Part shown: piece by piece, positions 18,027 to 26,107 of the stretch
Numbering within the stretch: the first letter of the stretch is position 1
How the letters are laid out: every line of letters begins with the position of its first letter
DNA from: Neobacillus notoginsengisoli
GTDB lineage: Bacteria > Bacillota > Bacilli > Bacillales > Cytobacillaceae
NCBI RefSeq assembly: GCF_003515685.1
Contig: NZ_QWEG01000012.1
Span: 62,001-126,000, forward strand
Length of the DNA stretch: 64,000 nt
Direction: 5' to 3'
Program-made: the position numbers and the translations under genes
The notes under the pieces: generated by a model
What the model saw: only the letters and a program-made list of their open reading frames with translations
Databases searched by the model: none
Told to the model about the DNA's origin: nothing

Positions 18027-18554
18027 GTGGAAAAGTGGCCCTGTGATAAAAGCAAAAAAGAAGGGATGGGGGAGAGAGTGGGGTATATCAATCCGCTATT
18101 TAATGATTCAAGAATAGAAAAATCAAAACTGGCTGAAACACCAAAACCTAAAATAAAATCAAACAATAATAAGCGGGTTACACGAAAGGATAAAACTCAT
18201 AATATTAAATTCCCGGTTTCCGATCTAACTCAAATGAAATTAAAATCACTCTGCAAACAGGCTGCTCGTATTTATCGAATCGAGGGGAAGCAACCTCTGA
18301 GCCAAACAAAGTTCAATACATTGCTTCTCCGATATGGGCTCTTAAATAATGATATATTGACCTGGAATCGTCCGTATCAGGATTCTAAAGTCTATATGCA
18401 TACAAACCTCCTAGAAACGGAATACGCTGAAATAGGAGGCCCACATGGGCTTACAGTTAGGAAGAATATCTCTGACAGGAAAGTTGTTTATCATATCATG
18501 AATTCTGTCCTAAATTGGCTGGAAAGGGGAGGGAACCTTGAAAAAATCATATAG
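18027..18554 (+). CDS. Hypothetical basic protein (up to 175 aa), plasmid maintenance region
   Basis: Frame open from GTG 18027; better-supported starts may be ATG 18066 or GTG 18078, the latter with GGGGA upstream. A Lys-rich disordered N-terminus (30 residues with KPKIKSNNNKR) is followed by a helical segment (FPVSDLTQMKLKSLCKQAAR) that could be a DNA-binding ribbon-helix-helix or HTH. It overlaps the next gene by 17 bp, so the two are co-expressed. Not assigned to a family. Confidence 0.55.
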   Translation: MEKWPCDKSKKEGMGERVGYINPLFNDSRIEKSKLAETPKPKIKSNNNKRVTRKDKTHNIKFPVSDLTQMKLKSLCKQAARIYRIEGKQPLSQTKFNTLLLRYGLLNNDILTWNRPYQDSKVYMHTNLLETEYAEIGGPHGLTVRKNISDRKVVYHIMNSVLNWLERGGNLEKII

Positions 18555-19164
18555 CAAATGGAACCTTCTTCAAGAGCAATTGGCGGGTTTTGTCGATAAC
18601 AGAGGTTTACTTAAATTTTTAATGACTAATCGGAAATATGTAACTGTAAAAATCCCATATTATGATTATATTAGGGGGAAAGTTTTCATTGAGGATCTTC
18701 GCGATAACTTTAAAGATGAAGTGCCGATACAATTTGATTTTAGCCTTTTGTTGTACATGCTATATGATGACTTCTTAAATCAAATCAAGCGGGGGGCAAA
18801 AAACCAACAGATTGCCGATTATTTAATTGCCGGCACAAAATCTTATTTTCAAAAGAAGAAAAAAAAGAAACGAGTAATGAAACCAATTTCTAAAACCCTA
18901 ATTGAATTCGAGACTATCGAGGAAGAGGAATATGATGAAGAAGAAGGCCAGACGGCCTTCCTGGATCTCCGTATGAAGGAATCAGAGATATTAAGAGCGG
19001 AAGTATTGATCCATGATTTACAGCCCTATTTTAAGGGGCAAATAGAAGTTTCAATTGAAGATGTGATAACGATTGTTTACCTGGACTTCATACAGAATAT
19101 TAAAAAGGAAGGAAATTCGATAAAAGTTCAGCAGTCCATAATTGCTCACTTAAAACGCTTTTAA
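18538..19164 (+). CDS. Hypothetical protein with Lys/Glu-rich centre (208 aa)
   Basis: TTG 18538 after GGGAGGGAACC, overlapping the upstream gene. N- and C-terminal helical domains are separated by a striking charge switch: KKKKKKR (about 100-106) followed 15-25 residues later by EEEEYDEEEG. No family recognised. Paired with the preceding gene and closed by a terminator; a role in partition or copy control is only a guess from location. Confidence 0.6.
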   Translation: MKKSYSKWNLLQEQLAGFVDNRGLLKFLMTNRKYVTVKIPYYDYIRGKVFIEDLRDNFKDEVPIQFDFSLLLYMLYDDFLNQIKRGAKNQQIADYLIAGTKSYFQKKKKKKRVMKPISKTLIEFETIEEEEYDEEEGQTAFLDLRMKESEILRAEVLIHDLQPYFKGQIEVSIEDVITIVYLDFIQNIKKEGNSIKVQQSIIAHLKRF

Positions 19165-19181
19165 CCAACTATTCATGATAT

Positions 19182-19206
19182 AAGCATCCGCGTGATGCTT
19201 TTTTAT
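19182..19206 (+). terminator. Terminator, convergent gene pair
   Basis: AAGCATC-CGCGT-GATGCTT followed by T6; it overlaps the end of the minus-strand YolD gene. Confidence 0.85.
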
Positions 19207-19532
19207 TGGATATCAATTATGTAACCAAGTTTAATTTCCATCCACTCGTGAAACTTGTCAACGATTTTGATACTTTTTTTATATGGGTCCATGTAATGGA
19301 TATGGCCAACAATTAATTCGTATCGCTGATTATTGTAGTGTGTAATAGATACTTCGGCATTTAACTCCATAGCTTCACATATTTTATTATCCAAAAATTC
19401 TAGGTGCTGCTCATCCAGTTCTGGATTAGGAATAAACTCTTGTTCATCTATAATTTTTTTAATGTTGTTGTTTAACTCTGGTAAAAAGGAAGCAGGCAGA
19501 AATTTTATAATACCCCGATCCTTAATTGTCAT
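19203..19532 (-). CDS. YolD-like protein, SOS-regulated
   Basis: 109 residues, ATG 19532. The N-terminal DRGIIKFLPASFLPE and the C-terminal pattern (ITHYNNQRYELIVGHIHYMD ... KIVDKFHEWMEIKLGYIIDI) match the YolD-like family. In Bacillus, yolD genes usually precede uvrX-type Y-family polymerase genes and are induced by DNA damage. Here no polymerase gene is adjacent, but a LexA box lies 23 bp upstream, so SOS control is kept. The molecular role of YolD is not established; it may modulate the partner polymerase encoded elsewhere. Confidence 0.85.
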   Translation of the reverse strand: MTIKDRGIIKFLPASFLPELNNNIKKIIDEQEFIPNPELDEQHLEFLDNKICEAMELNAEVSITHYNNQRYELIVGHIHYMDPYKKSIKIVDKFHEWMEIKLGYIIDIQ

Positions 19533-19554
19533 GATTCACTCACTCCTATTTATA

Positions 19555-19566
19555 GAACATTCGTTC
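19555..19566 (-). promoter_or_regulatory. LexA (SOS) box of yolD-like gene
   Basis: GAACATTCGTTC matches the Bacillus SOS box GAACNNNNGTTC exactly. It is centred about 28 bp upstream of the YolD start codon, where LexA would occlude the promoter. Confidence 0.85.
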
Positions 19567-19688
19567 TTATATTAACCCTTAATAATCTAAATTAACAAGG
19601 AAAAATATGAGAATATTAAGAGCTATTCCTTTACTTGCCTGGAAATTGGCTTTAACAATATTTTTCTCGAAAATTCAATAAATATTAT

Positions 19689-19745
19689 GGTTAACCCTGG
19701 TTAACTTGGTTAACCTATTGGTATAATAACAATAAATGGTTAACC
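19689..19745. promoter_or_regulatory. GGTTAAC repeat operator/centromere-like cluster with promoter
   Basis: Four GGTTAAC boxes start at 19689, 19699, 19708 and 19738; three are the full 8-bp palindrome GGTTAACC and the second ends in T. The first three are spaced 9-10 bp, about one helical turn. A TATAAT -10 element (19722-19727) lies between boxes three and four, and the boxes cover the -35 region. This is the expected target of the ribbon-helix-helix protein encoded immediately downstream. Confidence 0.75.
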
Positions 19746-19761
19746 GAAAAGGAGGGGTTAT

Positions 19762-20652
19762 ATGTCAAATAAAACGTTTGGTGTCAAAGTTACCGAGGAT
19801 TTATATAATAAAGTCCAAGCGAAGATTGATAACTCTGGAGTTACAGCAAAAGAATGGTTTGAAAAAGCGGTTGCTTTAATGGAAGTCCAAGAATTAAAAG
19901 AAGGTTCGCCTGATTATAAGCAGGATTTGTCCGAATTAGAAATTCACACCACACGAATATATGAATTGGTAGCTAATATGATTCAACGTGCCAATTACCT
20001 AAAGGATGATGCTGTACGGGCATTGACTGAAAAACTGGAAAGCCAGGAATCGACCATATTAAATCTTCAAACCATTGAGAAGGAGGTACGGCAGAAATTA
20101 TCTGATTTCGAGTCAGTATCGGAACAAAAGGAAAAGGAAAAGAATGAGCTAATCGAGCAGATGCAAGGATTGCGTTCAATTAATTCTAATAATCAGGATT
20201 TAATAGGGGAATATAAAGAAAAAATTGATACTTTATCTACCTTAGTCAATCAATATAAAGGATATGCCACTGAAAATGCCGAAATAAAAGAACGCTTTGC
20301 CGCTGAAAAGGAATCTATGAGCGTTGAATTTCAGCAGAAAGAACGACGACTGGTGTCTTCTGTAGACGAATTAAAAGCGACTGTACGGGATCAACAGGAA
20401 CAAATTGAAAAACTGGAACAAAATAATGAATCTTTGAAGGTAGAGCTTGAAAACCGAATAGCTCAATTAACCAATCAAAAAGATTTGGAAAAAGAGCGGG
20501 CTATACTTGAAGTAGAACGTAAATATCAAGATAAGTTGCAAGAGATTCATGAACAATACAATGAAAAGCTTGCCCGCCTATATGAAAAATTTGAAACTAA
20601 AGAAACTGGGAACAAGTTCAATAAGCCAAATAGCAAAAAAGGTGAAGCGTAA
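19762..20652 (+). CDS. Ribbon-helix-helix DNA-binding protein with long coiled coil (KfrA-like architecture)
   Basis: 296 residues, ATG 19762 with AGGAGGGG. The N-terminal 45 residues (TFGVKVTEDLYNKVQAKIDN ... KEWFEKAV) look like a ribbon-helix-helix domain. Residues about 50-275 form one long Glu/Lys/Gln-rich coiled coil. A DNA-binding head on a long coil resembles KfrA-type plasmid stability proteins, which autoregulate and form filaments, though KfrA itself has a different head. The four GGTTAAC boxes in its promoter support autoregulation. Monocistronic with its own terminator. Likely role: plasmid segregation or stability. Confidence 0.65.
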   Translation: MSNKTFGVKVTEDLYNKVQAKIDNSGVTAKEWFEKAVALMEVQELKEGSPDYKQDLSELEIHTTRIYELVANMIQRANYLKDDAVRALTEKLESQESTILNLQTIEKEVRQKLSDFESVSEQKEKEKNELIEQMQGLRSINSNNQDLIGEYKEKIDTLSTLVNQYKGYATENAEIKERFAAEKESMSVEFQQKERRLVSSVDELKATVRDQQEQIEKLEQNNESLKVELENRIAQLTNQKDLEKERAILEVERKYQDKLQEIHEQYNEKLARLYEKFETKETGNKFNKPNSKKGEA

Positions 20653-20666
20653 TGCTCACCTTTTTT
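20635..20666 (+). terminator. Terminator after coiled-coil gene
   Basis: AAAAAAGGTG-A-AGC, loop, GCT-CACCTTTTTT; the A and T runs pair to extend the stem. Confidence 0.85.
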
Positions 20667-20959
20667 ATGTCTTTAAACTGAATCTTCAAGGCAAGGGAAA
20701 AGGCTCGCTTAACCTCTGTATTATTAGAGAAAAAGAGAGAGCATCAAGACTAATATATTTACTGTAAAGGGCGTTTAATTATGAGCCAATTAACATTGAT
20801 GTTCTATTTCTCCTAAAACTCATCCATAAGTTGTTTCACTGTTCTCCTGCCGGCCTCTTAATCTTCAACTTCTCTGCTCATTCCCCAAAAAAAGGATACT
20901 AAACAAACGCCTAAGCGCTGTTCAGTGCCCTTCGGTTCTTGGTTAGGCTCTAATTCCTT
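20667..20959. other. Intergenic gap with one inverted repeat
   Basis: No convincing gene. GCCTAA (20909) and TTAGGC (20946) bracket a partly paired segment, perhaps a terminator of the minus-strand lipoprotein gene or the scar of a small mobile element. A short plus frame at 20549-20767 crosses the terminator and is not believed. Confidence 0.35.
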
Positions 20960-21436
20960 TTAAAATTGGTATCTCATTTTAATCTTATCTTCTAATTGTT
21001 TTTCTAAATGTTCTTTATTGTAAGTAGATATAATTTCTCTGATTTTTACTGGGAAAAGATTATTAATATCACTATTAAACTTTTCTCCATCTCTAGGAGA
21101 TTTATTACCTTTTACTATTATTTCTCCATTTTCTTCTTCTACCTTTATAACTAATGGTTGGGATAATCCCGTTGTTCGCTTAACTTGTCCCCCTTCAATA
21201 TAAACTTCTTCTATTAATATCCAAACATAAATTTCATTTTGATTTTTATTACTTCCTAAGACATCGAATACACTGATGATTTTCCCATTTTTAAGCCTAG
21301 GATTAAAAAAGTTTAATTCTAAATATGAGTTAATATTTTCTCTGTCTTTATCTGATAAAGAATAAGGTTCACCTTGGTTTTTACTACATCCAGTAAATAA
21401 TAACAATATGATTAAAAATGGAATGTATTTATTCAT
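20960..21436 (-). CDS. Predicted lipoprotein, unknown
   Basis: 158 residues from ATG 21436, chosen because GGAAGGAG lies just upstream; an upstream in-frame start would add 14 residues before the signal peptide. The signal is MNKYIPFLIILLLFTGC with a clear lipobox (Cys17). The mature part (about 140 residues) is mixed alpha/beta and acidic-basic, with no recognised domain. It is divergent from the amidase gene and shares about 200 bp of promoter region with it. Confidence 0.75.
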   Translation of the reverse strand: MNKYIPFLIILLLFTGCSKNQGEPYSLSDKDRENINSYLELNFFNPRLKNGKIISVFDVLGSNKNQNEIYVWILIEEVYIEGGQVKRTTGLSQPLVIKVEEENGEIIVKGNKSPRDGEKFNSDINNLFPVKIREIISTYNKEHLEKQLEDKIKMRYQF

Positions 21437-21639
21437 AATTCTCCTTCCTGTTTTTCCAATTTTAGTACATTTTATCATAAATTTCTGCCTTGGTAATTAC
21501 ATTTTTTGTCGAATGAAAAACCTACTTTTTCTCTCAAATATAGTATATATTGGAAATTAAAGGAGGGTTATGGGGTTTTTTGGTATTAATCACAAAATTA
21601 TGGTTGTGATATTAAGATATTAAAAGGGGAATGATGTCG

Positions 21640-22725
21640 ATGCGAAATTTTACCATTTATTTTTTATCTATTATTTTGTTATTAACTTCTTTTACATTAA
21701 TGCCTTCTAAAGAAGTGAAAGCGGAGATAAATATTAAAAAAAATCCATATATTCAAGCTTATTATACAGAAAATGCAATTTCAGAAACCAAAAATTCCAC
21801 TTCATATTCTTTATTTAGCGAATCTGAAGAACTCGTTGATCCTGTTATAGAAGAAAAAATTATCTTAGAAACCTTGGAATATTACTATCAAGAAGATATT
21901 AAAGTAGCTGATTTGCTTTATAACATTACATCCGACGAAAACATTAGGGATAAAGTTTTATCTACAGAAAGACAAGACAAAATAGAGATAATGAATTTGA
22001 TAAAAGATATTTATCCAACAATCGAAGGAGACAGCGAAAAAGAGTTACTTTACGGATACTTAGACAGATATGTTATAGGACCTGAAAATACAGAAGAAAA
22101 TATACAGGAATTCATAGACCAAATTACAGAAAGAGATAATGATGGAGAGTTTAGTATTGCTTCAACATCTACTTATAATGGTACCGGAGCAGGTAACTGG
22201 GCATATAACAATTATAATAAATACAGTACTAACTATCCAAGATTCACAGGAAGTTTTGGAACCGATTGTACAAACTTTGTATCCCAAGCAATGCATGTAG
22301 GTGGAGGTAAACCTAAAGCAGGAAATTGGACAATATCTAAGAAAAACTCTACTTATTGGGTAATTAATAGTGCTGCTGAATTAAACTATAGTTGGAAATT
22401 AACTGATCCAAGCCCGTGGATTAGTGTAAAAACATTTCGTTCTTATTGGAACCCAAAATCTAAAGTACACTCTTTTAGTACTGATTATTATAGAGCAAAT
22501 CACAAATCTATTTATTCTAGGAATATATTAAAAGGTGATGTAGTTATCTTGCACAAGGGGGTTGCGGGTTTTGTAACTACACCTACTCATCTAATGATTA
22601 TTTCTGCGTACGATTCCTACAATAAAGACTTTCTTTTAGCAGGCCATTCTAGGGAAAGGCAAGCTTACCAGTTGTTAAATGCAATAAGTGCATATTCATA
22701 TGTTGAAATTCTTGAAATACCATAA
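21640..22725 (+). CDS. Secreted putative amidase (amidase_6 domain)
   Basis: 361 residues from ATG 21640, which has AAAAGGGG at 9-bp spacing; ATGs at 21631 and 21634 are too close to that site. A Sec signal peptide ends after VKA (about residue 27). An acidic helical propeptide-like region (about 30-180) precedes the amidase_6 domain (about 185-361): WAYNNYNKYSTNYPRF, FGTDCTNFVSQAMHVGGG with the candidate nucleophile Cys near 209, and THLMIIS with a candidate His near 316. This Cys-His fold resembles NlpC/CHAP-type cell-wall enzymes, so peptidoglycan is the likely substrate. Not linked to the conjugation operon. Confidence 0.82.
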   Translation: MRNFTIYFLSIILLLTSFTLMPSKEVKAEINIKKNPYIQAYYTENAISETKNSTSYSLFSESEELVDPVIEEKIILETLEYYYQEDIKVADLLYNITSDENIRDKVLSTERQDKIEIMNLIKDIYPTIEGDSEKELLYGYLDRYVIGPENTEENIQEFIDQITERDNDGEFSIASTSTYNGTGAGNWAYNNYNKYSTNYPRFTGSFGTDCTNFVSQAMHVGGGKPKAGNWTISKKNSTYWVINSAAELNYSWKLTDPSPWISVKTFRSYWNPKSKVHSFSTDYYRANHKSIYSRNILKGDVVILHKGVAGFVTTPTHLMIISAYDSYNKDFLLAGHSRERQAYQLLNAISAYSYVEILEIP

Positions 22726-22935
22726 TAATATTTAAACTAATTACTGCTATTCAATTAGCTCTTTACCTTTGATTTCTTTACCAAACATAATATCTTAATT
22801 AATCCTTACTCAACTACTTTTTAAATGCAGAAGGATTGGCTTTATAGTGAAGTCAAGGGAAGAAGCGGTTGAATTCCGGAACCGCAAGACACGGGGAAGG
22901 TCAGATTGAATTGCTACAAGTATTTTAGGTACCGT

Positions 22936-23006
22936 AAAAAAAGCCTGTCCCTTCCCGAACTTAGTCGAATATTCTCGACCAAATTCGCGTAGACAGGCTT
23001 TTTTAT
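22936..23006. terminator. Long bidirectional terminator-like hairpin
   Basis: AAAAAAAGCCTGTC and GACAGGCTTTTTTA pair across a 42-nt insert. The minus strand reads out of the recombinase remnant, the plus strand out of the amidase gene. The rest of the gap 22726-23176 contains no other feature I can support. Confidence 0.6.
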
Positions 23007-23155
23007 ATGACGGCCGACTGTTCCTTCTTGAATCAAGCAGTTCAGATGCCAGGTTTGCCTTTTCCCGGCTTGTGTTTATATATAGTAATGAGACTTCTGG
23101 TGAAGTATGGCCGAGGAATTAAGCTTATGATCTTCAACAATTGCGCCCGTTAATG
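22998..23155 (-). pseudogene. C-terminal remnant of a second XerS-like tyrosine recombinase
   Basis: Read on the minus strand from 23115, the frame gives LGHTSPEVSLLYINTSREKA and then NLASELLDSRRN. This is nearly identical to the end of the intact recombinase at 24889-26007 (LGHSSPEVALLYINTSREKA...RLASELLDKRR). Upstream, similarity continues in broken frames with several stops. It is therefore the degenerate 3' end of a duplicated recombinase gene, with the catalytic His and Tyr region still readable. Confidence 0.8.
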
Positions 23156-23176
23156 AAACTCTTGTGGGAAAAAGAA

Positions 23177-23569
23177 TTATCTAGCGTTTAAAGAATTAAT
23201 GCAAACAATATAACAGGCAAAATCGCCAAACCGTTTTCGATCCTTCTCTACAATCCCTAGTTCATCTATCCAATCGGAGTCCCACCCCTGATTTTTCATA
23301 TACCTTGCTAGTATTTTCAAGGTTGCCATGAAGTCATTATGTTGAATAGTCCTCGATGAATCAACATCTCTTCTTTCTTCAGTTGTTTGAACGCTCCAGT
23401 TAGCACGTGTACTTGCATAACTATTAGCTGACTTAACAACGTCTTCTAAGAGATCTTGAAAAACATCATCTTTTTGTTTTACATATTGTACAACTCTCAA
23501 GTGTAAGGCGGCAGCTTCTTGGAAGGTCAATCTATCTTTCACTTCTAAATAGTTTGTATAAGTTAACAT
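23177..23569 (-). CDS. Hypothetical protein (130 aa), recombinase operon
   Basis: ATG 23569 with GAGGTAG upstream. Helical, fairly hydrophilic product with Trp-containing segments (RANWSVQTTEERRDVDSS, NQGWDSDWIDELGI) and a C-terminal Cys pair (FACYIVCIN). No family recognised. Last of four minus-strand genes that begin with the recombinase; the recombinase remnant lies just downstream, suggesting the operon was inserted or duplicated as a unit. Confidence 0.6.
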   Translation of the reverse strand: MLTYTNYLEVKDRLTFQEAAALHLRVVQYVKQKDDVFQDLLEDVVKSANSYASTRANWSVQTTEERRDVDSSRTIQHNDFMATLKILARYMKNQGWDSDWIDELGIVEKDRKRFGDFACYIVCINSLNAR

Positions 23570-23596
23570 ATTGCTACCTCGCTTGACTTCATTCAG

Positions 23597-24499
23597 TCAC
23601 TCCATTTTTTTATTAAAGTCATTCATCATATTTTCCCCACGTTTTTCGATACAAAAATTAACATGTTCCAAAAATCGAATTATATCAAATTCATCTTTGG
23701 GCAAAAGATGTATATTAGAAGCTAAATGATTTTCCCAATATGGAATGATTTCGTACTCTGTATCTACATAACAGCTGAGATAATATGTGTTAACAAAATC
23801 CCTCCATTCCCCGATAGGCTCTAAAGAACCACCTTGAAGTAACTTCAACCCCCAATCCCAGTAATCATAGTGTTTACGTCCAGCATTAAATCCTTTCGGC
23901 ACAGTAACAATGTTTCCAATTGTATGAGTTAATACTGCAAACCTTTGTAATTCTTCTAAATTATGAACTTTAGAAAAGAACTCAAAGTTTATAGTTAGGA
24001 ACTCTACCCATTTCATTCCCTTATGAACTTTTAGGAAAGGAAAATGATTTTTATAATACGTTAAATATTTTTCATGAATTACCTCATACTCTTCAGAGAC
24101 AAATGGAGCATATCTGATATTTGGAGTTGGATTTTCTTCTTCATAGATTGGAATTGTTAACGGAGATACATCTCCCTTTTTAACTGTTCCATTAGGCATA
24201 AATATTTTAGGATACATTATTTGTAAATAACATTTATAAGTTATGAAAAAAGAATTAGCTATGTCTTTATAATCTGAATTTAAATTAGGAAACAATGTTC
24301 TAAATACGTTCTCAATTAATTGATAATTTTCAATATGTCCTCGTTTGAAATTTTTGTAATTAAAATAGTCATCGCTTTTATCACGATAATTTTTATCATC
24401 CCTTGCCAATAAAAAATTCTTAATTGGATTTCCATCATCGATGTAATTACTTCCGAGTAGTATCTTTTTTAAATCATAGTTTGCTGTTAAATTTTCCAT
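23597..24499 (-). CDS. Hypothetical protein (300 aa), recombinase operon
   Basis: ATG 24499 with AAGGCGG upstream, starting two bases beyond the stop of the 106-aa gene. Aromatic-rich soluble protein with a segment HTIGNIVTVPKGFNAGRKHYD (about 205-225) followed by a WDWGLKLLQGG motif. These resemble conserved blocks of uncharacterised proteins often near mobile or defence genes (possibly DUF6994-like), but this is a weak match from memory. No signal peptide or membrane segment. Function unknown. Confidence 0.55.
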   Translation of the reverse strand: MENLTANYDLKKILLGSNYIDDGNPIKNFLLARDDKNYRDKSDDYFNYKNFKRGHIENYQLIENVFRTLFPNLNSDYKDIANSFFITYKCYLQIMYPKIFMPNGTVKKGDVSPLTIPIYEEENPTPNIRYAPFVSEEYEVIHEKYLTYYKNHFPFLKVHKGMKWVEFLTINFEFFSKVHNLEELQRFAVLTHTIGNIVTVPKGFNAGRKHYDYWDWGLKLLQGGSLEPIGEWRDFVNTYYLSCYVDTEYEIIPYWENHLASNIHLLPKDEFDIIRFLEHVNFCIEKRGENMMNDFNKKME

Positions 24500-24500
24500 T

Positions 24501-24821
24501 TTAATTCCGCCTTTTCGTTATTTTCCGACTATAAATTCGGTCCTTTTTTTCTATATCTTCAACGAAAATAAGTTCCCCGTCATTCACAAGACCTTCCAAC
24601 GCAAAGCAAACTTTCACATATTCCTTGGGTTTATTGGTAGAAAATCTTTCTTTAGATATTTTCCCGCTTTTAATTAATTTTTCGCAAATATCCATTACGC
24701 TGATTTGTTCTTCATTTATTAATTCCAGTATGTCTAGCTGAATAGAGGAAAGGGGAGAGGGGGAAGCAGCAACTATTTGTTTTTCATCAGCAAATAAATC
24801 ATCGAATGTTAATTGGCTCAT
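24501..24821 (-). CDS. Small winged-helix-like protein (106 aa), recombinase operon
   Basis: ATG 24821, GGAG at 8-bp spacing. The central region (LSSIQLDILELINEEQISVMDICEKLI ... YVKVCFALEGLVNDGELIFVEDI, split here by residues not shown) has the helix-helix-helix-wing rhythm of a winged helix, so it may be a DNA-binding accessory or directionality factor for the recombinase encoded upstream. Inference from fold pattern and operon position only. Confidence 0.55.
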   Translation of the reverse strand: MSQLTFDDLFADEKQIVAASPSPLSSIQLDILELINEEQISVMDICEKLIKSGKISKERFSTNKPKEYVKVCFALEGLVNDGELIFVEDIEKKDRIYSRKITKRRN

Positions 24822-24888
24822 TGTTCAACTCCATATAATTTTTCAAGTAATTCAGTAAATCTTCTTCCATAATTAACAGAAAAGGAAG

Positions 24889-26007
24889 CTATTGGTCTTG
24901 ACGCTCTCTCCGTTTATCTAATAACTCGGAGGCTAATCTAGCTTTCTCCCGACTCGTATTGATGTAAAGCAACGCGACTTCCGGTGAACTGTGGCCAAGC
25001 TGCGACATGATCAATGGCAGATCTCCATTTGTTTGCTCAGCTAAGTTAGTTGCATACGTGTGTCTTAACTTATGCGGGGACATTCGCTTGTCAAAAGCTT
25101 TTGTAAGGTTATATATAATGTCCGTTATGGCACGATTGGTAAGCGGCTGCGCCTTGCCTTTATAGAGCTTAACAAAAACAAATTCATTTACTCCATCACC
25201 AGCTTTATATCTTTCCTGTCTGACTTCCAGGTAAGCTTTGAGATCTTCAAGACTTGAAGGAGTTACTGAAACAGTATCCTTTTTATTTCCTTTCCGAATA
25301 ACGCTGATTTCTTGTCCTGTAAAATCGATATCCTTTAAACGTAAGTTGGATAGTTCGTTGACCCGGATACCGGAGCCCAAAAATAGGGATGCTATACTAA
25401 TATTTCTCTCCATATCTCTTACGAAATATGTTTTTGCCTTAGGGGAAAGGGAGTGAATATGTTCAGTTTTTATATAATCTATAAAATCCAGGTCTCTATC
25501 ATTTACAAAGATATTTCCAGTGATTTTTTTTGAACGTTCATTTAAAGTTTCAGTCACTTTGGTAACTTCAATTTTCCCCATAACATTTCGGTGGAAATAG
25601 GGTTCATTATTCTTTAATTCAGCTTCTACAGTCAAATATTTAAACAAAGAGCGGAGGGAGGATTTATGACGGTTTACAGTCTTAGGATCAATCTGTTTGG
25701 TTATGTCCTCATTAGTGGAAACTTTATATTTTTTCCGGCCGATAAATTTAAAATAATTCCTAGCATGTTCTAAAGATAAGTTTTCTAGAGTTTGAGTTGA
25801 AACATTCTTAATATGATCAACATCAGCAATACCTTCAGAAATAAGCCAGTTTAAAAATTCGCGATAGTCTCGTACATAGTTAAAAAGGGTGAGCGGGGAG
25901 CGGATATCTTGTTTAGCATCTACATAGCTTACTATGTAGTCAGGCATTTCCTTTAATAACCGCTCTAATCTCTTTTCGTAGTATTCATGCTGTTTTGATA
26001 GAGCCAT
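24889..26007 (-). CDS. XerS-like tyrosine recombinase
   Basis: 372 residues, ATG 26007 with GAGGTG. A SAM-like N-terminal core-binding domain (about 10-130) precedes the catalytic domain with Arg215 (GSGIRVNEL), a beta-hairpin Lys (RKGNKK, 239-243), His312-x-x-Arg315 (HKLRHTYAT), His339 (LGHSSPEV) and Tyr348 (LLYIN). Length and the N-terminal MPDYIVSYVDAKQ...SPLTLFNYVRDYREF pattern resemble single-recombinase XerS rather than XerC/D. First gene of a four-gene minus-strand operon whose promoter carries a LexA box overlapping a dif-like inverted repeat. Expected to act on the AATTCGTA...TACGAA sites seen in this window. Confidence 0.88.
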   Translation of the reverse strand: MALSKQHEYYEKRLERLLKEMPDYIVSYVDAKQDIRSPLTLFNYVRDYREFLNWLISEGIADVDHIKNVSTQTLENLSLEHARNYFKFIGRKKYKVSTNEDITKQIDPKTVNRHKSSLRSLFKYLTVEAELKNNEPYFHRNVMGKIEVTKVTETLNERSKKITGNIFVNDRDLDFIDYIKTEHIHSLSPKAKTYFVRDMERNISIASLFLGSGIRVNELSNLRLKDIDFTGQEISVIRKGNKKDTVSVTPSSLEDLKAYLEVRQERYKAGDGVNEFVFVKLYKGKAQPLTNRAITDIIYNLTKAFDKRMSPHKLRHTYATNLAEQTNGDLPLIMSQLGHSSPEVALLYINTSREKARLASELLDKRRERQDQ

Positions 26008-26072
26008 ATTGCACCTCGCAATTCAAAAAATACAAAGCGAATCATGTTGGGTGGGTTTCTATGATAATACCA

Positions 26073-26084
26073 GAACAATTGTTC
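26073..26084 (-). promoter_or_regulatory. LexA (SOS) box of the recombinase operon
   Basis: GAACAATTGTTC, extended on the minus strand to CGAACAATTGTTCT, matches the Bacillus SOS consensus exactly. It lies 66 bp upstream of the recombinase ATG, just upstream of a TATTAT -10-like box, and touches the adjacent recombination site (26082-26107). Confidence 0.75.
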
Positions 26085-26107
26085 GTATAATTCAATTTTT
26101 ACGAATT
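26082..26107 (-). other. dif-like recombination site A
   Basis: On the minus strand: arm AATTCGTAAAA, 5-bp spacer ATTGA, arm ATTATACGAA. The arms are imperfect inverted repeats sharing TTCGTA. It has the same arm sequences and the same 26-bp length as site B (28264-28289), in opposite orientation. It overlaps the stop codon of the gene at 26106-26804 and abuts the LexA box of the recombinase promoter. Confidence 0.65.

Noticed and set aside
20909-20951. attC-like (integron cassette) site, with GTTAGGC and a near GCCTAAC
   Set aside because: The left core ends AAG rather than AAC, the inner pairing is poor and there is no integrase or cassette structure nearby; better read as a simple inverted repeat.
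22860-22935. Possible riboswitch-like segment (GGAACCGCAAGACACGGGG)
   Set aside because: No match to a known riboswitch core and no gene follows in the right direction; left as unexplained intergenic sequence.
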